A stretch of DNA of 6,542 nt from an uncultured Pelolinea sp. (GTDB taxonomy: Bacteria; Chloroflexota; Anaerolineae; Anaerolineales; Anaerolineaceae), in assembly GCA_937902055.1 (NCBI GenBank), contig CALGUJ010000300.1:1-6542 (forward strand), read 5' to 3'. Below, piece after piece: positions 1 to 4,940 of the stretch (its first letter is position 1; the number at the start of each line of letters is the position of its first letter). The translations under genes and the position numbers were made by a program. A model generated the notes under the pieces. The model was not told the DNA's origin. It did not search any database and worked only from the letters and a program-made list of their open reading frames with translations.

Positions 1-1695
1 AAAAAGGTTGCGGATGCTGTACGCGGAAGCATGGATCCCACCGGAAACCTCTCCACAATGGCTAACTCCGGAGCAACCAAAGGCGGTTTCGGCCCCATTT
101 CACAGTTGGCTGGTATGCGCGGTTTGATGGCTGATCCGGCTGGACGCATTATCCGCCTGCCGATCCAATCCAATTTCCGCGAAGGATTGACCGCGCTGGA
201 ATACTTTATCTCCACCCATGGCGCGCGTAAAGGTTTGGCTGATACCGCCTTGCGTACTGCGGATGCCGGTTATCTGACTCGCCGCCTGGTGGATGTTGCC
301 CAGGACATGATCATCAATGAAGAGGATTGCGGTACCAACGAAGGAATCTGGATCCGCAAGGGCGACGATGTTGCCGGTCAATCATTGGAGTCCCGCCTGT
401 ACGGGCGGACATCCGCCGACAATGTTACCGATCCCAAGACCGGTGAAATTATCCTGGAGCGCGATCAGATGATTGGCAATGTAGACCTGATCAAGTTGAA
501 AGCTGCCGGTATCGAGGAAGTGCGCGTTCGCTCCCCATTAACCTGCGAACTGAAACATGGATTATGCCAGAAATGTTACGGCATGGATCTGGGACGCGGA
601 AAAGTTGTTGAGAAAGGCACCGCGGTCGGCACAATTGCCGCTCAGTCCATCGGCGAACCCGGTACACAATTGACTTTACGTACTTTCCATACCGGTGGTG
701 TTGCTGCCGGCTCGGATATCACGACAGGTCTCCCTCGCGTGGAAGAGTTGTTTGAAGCCCGGCGCATGCCGAAAGGTGAAGCCATCATGGCTACCATCAC
801 CGGTACGGCTGCCATCGTGACCGGCGATTCATCCAACGAATTGAACCGTGTAAAAGTTGAACACAGCGAGTTGATCCAGGATGAATATGCCATCCCCGAA
901 GGTTGGGAGATCAAGGTGGCTGATGAGGCTGAAGTAAAGGACGCTGACGTTATCGCAGCCAATGAAGACGCCACCATTCTGGCCCAACATGGCGGACGTG
1001 TCGAAGTCAAGAAAAACAAGGTCGTGGTTTCTTACGATCTCGTCGAAACGGAAGAATTTGAAATTCCGGGTATGCTGCGGTTGATCATCAAGAACGGTGA
1101 CAAGGTAGAAGCCGGGCAGGCGTTGACCGAAGGATCATTGAATCCTCATACCATCCTGCGCATCAAAGGCCGCGAAGCTTGCCAGCTTTACCTGCTGAGC
1201 GAAATCCAGAACGTTTATCGTGCTCAAGGGCAGAACATCAACGACAAGCACTTTGAGGTAATCATCCGCAAAATGATGAGCAAGGTTCAAATCATCCGCC
1301 CGGGCGATTCGGGATTTCTGCCAATGGATATGGTCGATCGCATGGAGATCCGGCTGCTCAACGAAAAACTGCGTGAAGAAGGCAAACAGCCCGCGCGCTT
1401 TATCGAGATGCTGCTCGGCGTCACCAAAGCCTCGCTCAACACGGAATCCTGGCTATCGGCTTCCTCATTCCAGCATACGATCAAAGTGCTGGCCGGAGCC
1501 GCCATTGCCGCCGATCAAGATCCGTTGTTCGGATTGAAGGAAAACGTAATCATCGGTAAGTTGATTCCATCGGGCACCGGATTTTCTGATAAGCGCATCG
1601 ATACCATCAACGCCATGGTTGAAGTCAACGAGCATCGTTTCGACCAACCTGCTCCCGAAGAAGGACCGATCGAAGAAGCCGCACCTCAAGAATAA
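1..1695 (+). CDS. rpoC: DNA-directed RNA polymerase subunit beta' (C-terminal part, 5' end outside window)
   Basis: This is the catalytic beta' subunit of RNA polymerase. The reading frame is open from base 1 and ends at TAA 1693-1695, giving 564 visible residues, roughly the last 40% of the protein. In order it shows the F-loop region ([12 protein letters not shown]), the bridge helix (NFREGL...[15 protein letters not shown], about residues 58-100) and a Cys4 zinc site at Cys110, Cys182, Cys189 and Cys192 ([11 protein letters not shown]). The trigger loop follows ([18 protein letters not shown], about 216-233), with the catalytic Arg227 and His230. After the trigger loop the chain runs directly into its second helix ([14 protein letters not shown]), so the large SI3 insertion of E. 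coli is absent. Sandwich-barrel repeats come next, then the conserved C-terminal block ([22 protein letters not shown], residues about 483-523). The tail is acidic and Glu/Pro-rich. It is normally cotranscribed with rpoB upstream, which is not visible here. Identification is essentially certain. Confidence 0.98.
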   Translation, partial: KKVADAVRGSMDPTGNLSTMANSGATKGGFGPISQLAGMRGLMADPAGRIIRLPIQSNFREGLTALEYFISTHGARKGLADTALRTADAGYLTRRLVDVAQDMIINEEDCGTNEGIWIRKGDDVAGQSLESRLYGRTSADNVTDPKTGEIILERDQMIGNVDLIKLKAAGIEEVRVRSPLTCELKHGLCQKCYGMDLGRGKVVEKGTAVGTIAAQSIGEPGTQLTLRTFHTGGVAAGSDITTGLPRVEELFEARRMPKGEAIMATITGTAAIVTGDSSNELNRVKVEHSELIQDEYAIPEGWEIKVADEAEVKDADVIAANEDATILAQHGGRVEVKKNKVVVSYDLVETEEFEIPGMLRLIIKNGDKVEAGQALTEGSLNPHTILRIKGREACQLYLLSEIQNVYRAQGQNINDKHFEVIIRKMMSKVQIIRPGDSGFLPMDMVDRMEIRLLNEKLREEGKQPARFIEMLLGVTKASLNTESWLSASSFQHTIKVLAGAAIAADQDPLFGLKENVIIGKLIPSGTGFSDKRIDTINAMVEVNEHRFDQPAPEEGPIEEAAPQE

Positions 1696-1715
1696 TATCT
1701 ATTTTGAATGGTTGT

Positions 1716-1747
1716 AATAGTCCCAGGCACGCTCGCTTGGGACTATT
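1716..1747 (+). terminator. Intrinsic terminator after rpoC, partly bidirectional
   Basis: A perfect 10-bp inverted repeat (AATAGTCCCA at 1716-1725 with TGGGACTATT at 1738-1747) extends inward by a G-U, a G-C and a C-G pair, giving a 13-bp stem with the 6-nt loop ACGCTC. It starts 20 nt after the rpoC stop. The plus-strand tail TATTTATTTAG is T-rich, as expected for Rho-independent termination of rpoC. Read from the other strand, the hairpin lies 15 nt past the stop of the convergent operon, but its tail there (ACAACCATTC) is poor in T. It should therefore work best for rpoC and only weakly, or as an RNA 3' end stabiliser, for the opposing operon. Confidence 0.88.
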
Positions 1748-1762
1748 TATTTAGTCAATCAT

Positions 1763-2854
1763 TTACAGCGTTGAGTAGTGATAGATGATTTTGTTATTCG
1801 AAAGACCGATGGTATCGGAACCGACTCTTTCAGTACCATCCGAAAGGGTGATTTTCCACGAAAAATAGCGGGTTGGGTTGTCACCGCTAAATTCAGTCAG
1901 AGTGAAGCTTGCGCCTTTAAGATCAAAATTCATTATCTGGGAATACCAGGCTTTTAGGGCGCTTTGCCCCTGAATCGTGCGGTCAGCTGTGATATGGATG
2001 GCATCGGCTGCATATAGAGCCATCAATACGTCAATATCGCCGTTATTCAGGGCGGTAAACAATCTTTCCGTGATGTCCGCAGCAGGATTGGCATTACCCG
2101 GCCATTCATAATTGGCAATCGTCTCCCAGATTTCCAGCAATTTTAAACGGCAATAATCCCAACTCCAAAAGTTTACGCCGGTCATGCCCAGAGCAACTGC
2201 TTTGTCCATGAATTTAACAATATCAGCGGGCGTTGGGTACCACCCGCTGCCGCCATAAGCCGCACCGGTGGGAACGATCGGGCGGAAGGGAGACCAATTC
2301 GCCTTGAATTGGTTCATGCTTTTCTCGAGCTGTTCATCAGGATTATGCGCCTGTTCCCAATACACTTGGGGCATGTTGTAATCACACTTTGAGAGGAAGT
2401 CATTCCAGGGTAAGTCGTTGTGATAATCCGGATAACGATAAGAGCTTAGCGCCACGGGAAATTCCGGGAGGGCGTTGCGCAATTCGTTCAGGAAGATACG
2501 GCAGGGTGTATATTTTCCTTTGCACTCACCTTCGGCATCGATGATATACCCATCAAGCGGTAGTTTGTTGATCTGGCGAATGGCGGCTTTGGCCTCTTCC
2601 TTGGGTAGATCCCCAAAGATGTAATGCCATCCCCAAACTCGTATCCCCTTTTGAAGCAATTTCTCAGCCAAAGGACCGACGAGATCGGCTTTGGTGGTGG
2701 TGTCATAGTTATAATCGTATATCCCGTTGGCAATTTTAATCAATACATGAGTTAAGCCGGCGCGATAGGCTGTATAGGCAATTTTTTCAATATCGCCGCC
2801 TTCGCAGCTGGAAATTTTCCAAATATAAAAACCTTTTCCTTCCGGTGCCGCCAT
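1763..2854 (-). CDS. Glycoside-hydrolase-like TIM-barrel protein with C-terminal NTF2/SnoaL-like domain
   Basis: The product has 363 residues and two domains. Residues about 7-250 read as an eight-stranded beta/alpha barrel. Candidate strands are GFYIWKISSC, THVLIKIANG, GIRVWGWHYIFG, DGYIIDAEGE, PVALSSYRYP, CDYNMPQVYWEQ, RPIVPTGAAYG and GVNFWSWDYC. Asp106 and Glu108 at the end of strand 4 (DAE), with many aromatic residues at strand ends, resemble active sites of GH25/GH18-type hydrolases. This is inference from pattern, and enzymatic activity is unproven. Residues about 260-363 resemble NTF2-like/SnoaL proteins (TERLFTALNNGDIDVLMALYAADA..., ending in a beta-rich stretch). No signal peptide or membrane segment is visible, so the protein looks cytoplasmic. 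The start is ATG 2852-2854. An in-frame TGA lies four codons upstream and no good Shine-Dalgarno site is present. It begins 5 nt after the HD gene, so translation is probably coupled. It is the last gene of the minus-strand operon. Its substrate is unknown. Confidence 0.85.
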   Translation of the reverse strand: MAAPEGKGFYIWKISSCEGGDIEKIAYTAYRAGLTHVLIKIANGIYDYNYDTTTKADLVGPLAEKLLQKGIRVWGWHYIFGDLPKEEAKAAIRQINKLPLDGYIIDAEGECKGKYTPCRIFLNELRNALPEFPVALSSYRYPDYHNDLPWNDFLSKCDYNMPQVYWEQAHNPDEQLEKSMNQFKANWSPFRPIVPTGAAYGGSGWYPTPADIVKFMDKAVALGMTGVNFWSWDYCRLKLLEIWETIANYEWPGNANPAADITERLFTALNNGDIDVLMALYAADAIHITADRTIQGQSALKAWYSQIMNFDLKGASFTLTEFSGDNPTRYFSWKITLSDGTERVGSDTIGLSNNKIIYHYSTL

Positions 2855-2859
2855 CTCAA

Positions 2860-3432
2860 TTAATCACTTTCAATATTCCCGATCAACCCCAGTTCACCGG
2901 CAGCCACACGCATGGCTTCAATAACATTTCCAACGTGTTCCCATAAATCGATACCCAACTCTTGAGCGCTTTGGGTGATTTCATCACGATTGGCGCCGGC
3001 AGCAAAGCGCAAGTCTTTCCATTTTTTCTTCACTGACGAAACGGTAAGATCCAGAATAGAGCGGGAAGGTCTCACCAATACTACCGCGGTGATCAACCCG
3101 GTAATTTCGTCGCAGGCAAAGAGCGTTTTACGAAGCAAATTATCACGAGGGATACCCGTATTACTGCCGTGGCTTAATATTGCCAAAACAATATCCTCTG
3201 GGACTCCCGCCTGGCGAAGAATGGGAGCGCCATTCATGGGATGAGTTTCCAAAACCGGATGGATTTCATAATCAAAATCATGGAGCAAACCGGTATTTCC
3301 CCAGAGTTCCACATCTTCGTTGAATTTTTGTGCGTAAAATCGCATGGCGGCTTCAACCGCCAAGTTGTGTTTCACAAGGCTGTCTTTTTTTACATACTGA
3401 TTGAGAATGGCGAGGGCATCGGAACGTTTCAT
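2860..3432 (-). CDS. HD-superfamily hydrolase (predicted metal-dependent phosphohydrolase)
   Basis: This 190-residue protein carries the HD-domain metal-ligand pattern: His22 (KHNLAVE), His51-Asp52 (GLLHDFDYE), His64 (ETHPMNG), His88 (ILSHGS) and Asp108 (CDEITGLI). The stretch after Asp108 (VLVRPSRSI, then SVKKKWKD and RFAAGANRDEI) matches my memory of a widespread family of stand-alone HD hydrolases without an assigned substrate. HD proteins usually hydrolyse phosphate esters of nucleotides or related compounds, and nothing here specifies the substrate. No membrane segment or sensory domain is seen, so it is likely cytoplasmic. ATG 3430-3432 is the only reasonable start: an in-frame TAA lies five codons upstream and His22 must be kept. 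No Shine-Dalgarno site precedes it, but a perfect TATAAT does. It follows the sanA-like gene by 28 nt and precedes the TIM-barrel gene by 5 nt. Confidence 0.92.
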   Translation of the reverse strand: MKRSDALAILNQYVKKDSLVKHNLAVEAAMRFYAQKFNEDVELWGNTGLLHDFDYEIHPVLETHPMNGAPILRQAGVPEDIVLAILSHGSNTGIPRDNLLRKTLFACDEITGLITAVVLVRPSRSILDLTVSSVKKKWKDLRFAAGANRDEITQSAQELGIDLWEHVGNVIEAMRVAAGELGLIGNIESD

Positions 3433-3443
3433 ATTCGAGATTA

Positions 3444-3449
3444 ATTATA
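3444..3449 (-). promoter_or_regulatory. Possible -10 box for the HD-hydrolase gene (leaderless start)
   Basis: On the minus strand a perfect TATAAT ends 11 nt before the ATG of the HD gene, inside the 28-nt gap after the sanA-like gene. Transcription would begin about 5 nt before the ATG, giving an almost leaderless mRNA. That fits the lack of a Shine-Dalgarno site. No good -35 hexamer is visible at 16-18 nt spacing (TACTCA or CTACTC only), so this is a weak call that rests on the -10 match and its position. Confidence 0.35.
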
Positions 3450-3460
3450 GCTGTGAACGT

Positions 3461-4045
3461 CTATTTGAGTAGGAAAAGGAGATATTTAAAGAAATTGTAC
3501 GGCAAAGCAATCACTTCCCGTAAATACCAATAAGAAGTTTTTAGAAAAGAAAAATGAAAATCATGGGCAGCATAACCATAAGCCTGTACATCCCCAAGAA
3601 GCCGCTGTATTAAAATCGCCCTAGGTAAATGAAAGGATTGCGAGATGAGCAGCACTGAAGCCGGCGAATGATTCGATTTAAAATTAAGACAGGATTCAAA
3701 AGTGGAATAACCGCGGCCATCCAACATAATGGCTGTGGTTGGCACGCCATTCGTTTCAGCAAGCGAAGCCATGACTGCCACTTCATCCTTTCCTCTTTTT
3801 GCGGCTCCGCTCATGATCAGATAATCAATTTTGTGTGTTTTATATAACCGGACAGCAGTTATCACACGGTCCATGAGGATATCGGAGGGTTGACTTGAAT
3901 TCTCCAATCCCGCACCCAAAACCAGAGCAAATTGAAAGTGGAAATCACTGCTGCCATTTAGAAAATATTGTCTGTAGCATAAAACGATAATTCCAAAAAT
4001 CATTGCCAAGAGTGTAATTAACGATAGAAGGGTAAAGAGTAACAA
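3461..4045 (-). CDS. SanA/YdcF-like DUF218 membrane-anchored protein
   Basis: This 194-residue protein has one N-terminal membrane helix (about 3-23) followed by a DUF218 (SanA/YdcF) domain. Family landmarks are ALVLGAG (40-46), ILMDRVITAVRLY (56-68), the MSG turn (78-80), Glu88, GVP (100-102), the DGRGYSTFES block (109-118), SQSFHLPRA (135-143) and the C-terminal LREVIALPYNF. E. coli SanA, of similar layout, affects envelope permeability to vancomycin. The biochemical role of the family is unclear, so no symbol is assigned. The start is TTG 4043-4045, with GAAAGGA inside the end of the lipM-like gene as a likely ribosome-binding site 11 nt away. The next candidate, ATG at codon 15, would cut the membrane helix in half. 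The frame is the same as the upstream gene, separated only by TAA TCT AGC. The gene ends with TAG. It is more AT-rich than rpoC (hand counts of 32%, 37% and 47% GC in three 60-base lines, against 65% in one rpoC line). Confidence 0.9.
   Translation of the reverse strand: MLLFTLLSLITLLAMIFGIIVLCYRQYFLNGSSDFHFQFALVLGAGLENSSQPSDILMDRVITAVRLYKTHKIDYLIMSGAAKRGKDEVAVMASLAETNGVPTTAIMLDGRGYSTFESCLNFKSNHSPASVLLISQSFHLPRAILIQRLLGDVQAYGYAAHDFHFSFLKTSYWYLREVIALPYNFFKYLLFLLK
3678..3695 (+). repeat. 18-nt direct repeat, copy A (inside sanA-like gene)
   Basis: TTAAAATTAAGACAGGAT occurs exactly here and again at 4909-4926 in the same orientation. In this copy it lies within the coding sequence for the ESCLNFK part of the DUF218 domain. 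Just to the left, GGCGAATGATT (3663-3673) resembles GGCAATGATT beside the other copy, so similarity reaches about 33 nt with a small indel. Confidence 0.75.
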
Positions 4046-4051
4046 GCTAGA

Positions 4052-4867
4052 TTAAATCCTTTCAGTCCATTGAGGGTTATTGTATTTATCTCGATAATGG
4101 GCATATGCGCGTTTTAATTCTGCCAAAGAAAGCTTATTCGGTTCCAGAGAGATATTCAGCGCTTCAGAAAAACCTTTGATGATAAAGTCAGCGATCTCCT
4201 GCCAATTGACGGCTTTTTGGATTATTTCCGAGAGCGTGGTTGCCCTTTGCCGGAGTTTTTCTCGGGCGATTTGGCGATCGATTTCTTTCGGAAAAGCCAG
4301 AACATCCACAATACGCGTGATGTCGCCGTTTAAAGGCAGTGCGCCATGCTGTAGAATGCCCAAACCGCGGCGTGCCTGGGCGCTCCCGATCAATTTTTTG
4401 CCGTGGTGAGTGATCTCATAATCAGAGGGAAATTGGAAACATACCGGATTACCGGATGAATCTAACATGGCTTTGTCTTTGGGTTTTGAATCAACGTCAA
4501 CGCCGGCGATCTGCAATCCCCGCAGCAGCCCTGTGGAAAGCTTGCGATAGGATTCCAGCACATTGCCGCTGACCAGTGGATTGTTTTGCAGTGCGCAAAT
4601 CGAGTACGTTAATTCATTGGCATGCAGAATAGCTCTACCGCCGGTCGGCCTGCGAACGATATCCCAATTTCTGGAGTCCAGTGCCTGCTTATCCACATCC
4701 GAGAATGGTTGGGCGAGTCCCAGGGAAAGGGTGAATGGCTGCCAATCGTATAACCTCAAGGTTGCAGAGGTTTCGCCTGAAATTATGCTTTCCAATATCG
4801 CTTCATCGACAGCCATATTCCAGGCTCCCGGGTAAGGGGGGTGTATGATTAAACGCCAAGACTCCAT
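4052..4867 (-). CDS. lipM: Lipoate/octanoate attachment enzyme, LipM-type octanoyltransferase
   Basis: This is a 271-residue member of the biotin/lipoate A/B protein-ligase fold. It probably moves an octanoyl group from acyl-carrier protein to a lipoyl-domain protein such as GcvH, the first step of lipoate assembly in the cytoplasm. Visible motifs, numbered from the chosen ATG, are NMAVDEAIL (17-25), RRPTGGRAILH (72-82) followed by ELTYS, Cys143 in VCFQFPSDYE, and GKKLIGSAQ (156-164) followed by ILQHGALPL. The Cys143 placement and the GGRAxLHxxELTYS form match LipM acyl-transferases better than ATP-dependent LplA ligases, which carry GGGAVFHDxGN. LplA-like ligase remains the alternative. ATG 4865-4867 was chosen because homologues begin close to the W-R-L-I stretch and GGTGGA lies 3 nt before it. 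An in-frame TTG at 4880-4882 would add five residues but has no ribosome-binding site. It is the first gene of the minus-strand operon. Confidence 0.88.
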   Translation of the reverse strand: MESWRLIIHPPYPGAWNMAVDEAILESIISGETSATLRLYDWQPFTLSLGLAQPFSDVDKQALDSRNWDIVRRPTGGRAILHANELTYSICALQNNPLVSGNVLESYRKLSTGLLRGLQIAGVDVDSKPKDKAMLDSSGNPVCFQFPSDYEITHHGKKLIGSAQARRGLGILQHGALPLNGDITRIVDVLAFPKEIDRQIAREKLRQRATTLSEIIQKAVNWQEIADFIIKGFSEALNISLEPNKLSLAELKRAYAHYRDKYNNPQWTERI

Positions 4868-4940
4868 TATTCCACCATGCAACCGTACGGATTGGCAATG
4901 ATTTTACATTAAAATTAAGACAGGATAAGATATAAATATC
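4868..4940. promoter_or_regulatory. Divergent promoter region between lipM-like operon and kinase gene
   Basis: These 73 nt separate two divergent genes and must hold both promoters. For the kinase (plus), TTTACA (4903-4908) and TAAGAT (4926-4931) stand 17 nt apart, with the -10 ending 9 nt before ATG 4941, which implies a nearly leaderless mRNA. AGGA at 4922-4925 is 15 nt from the ATG, too far for a normal ribosome-binding site. For the minus-strand operon, TAAAAT (plus 4901-4906) is a possible -10, but no good -35 is seen. Two dyads could be operators: CCGTACGG (4883-4890, an 8-bp palindrome) and GATAT-AA-ATATC (4929-4940), which abuts the kinase ATG. The assignments are guesses by eye; only the location is firm. 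Confidence 0.5.
4909..4926 (+). repeat. 18-nt direct repeat, copy B (divergent promoter region)
   Basis: This is an exact second copy of the 18-mer at 3678-3695. It lies between the possible -35 and -10 boxes of the kinase gene, and upstream of the lipM-like operon. Flanking GGCAATGATT at 4894-4903 extends the similarity. It may be a regulatory-protein site, a small duplication or chance in AT-rich DNA; the sequence alone does not decide. Confidence 0.75.

Noticed and set aside
642..1019. Open frame of 125 codons on the minus strand inside rpoC
   Set aside because: It lies fully antisense to a strongly conserved rpoC region, its translation (Ser/Ala/Met-rich) resembles no family, and no promoter or ribosome-binding site precedes it. 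It is a by-product of rpoC codon use.
2975..3444. Two short plus-strand open frames opposite the HD-hydrolase gene
   Set aside because: The minus strand encodes a clear HD domain with all metal ligands. The opposite frames have no recognisable domain.
4880..4882. TTG as the start of the lipM-like gene
   Set aside because: It would add only five residues (HGGI-type) not expected in the family and has no ribosome-binding site, while ATG 4865-4867 has GGTGGA close by. The choice is not beyond doubt.
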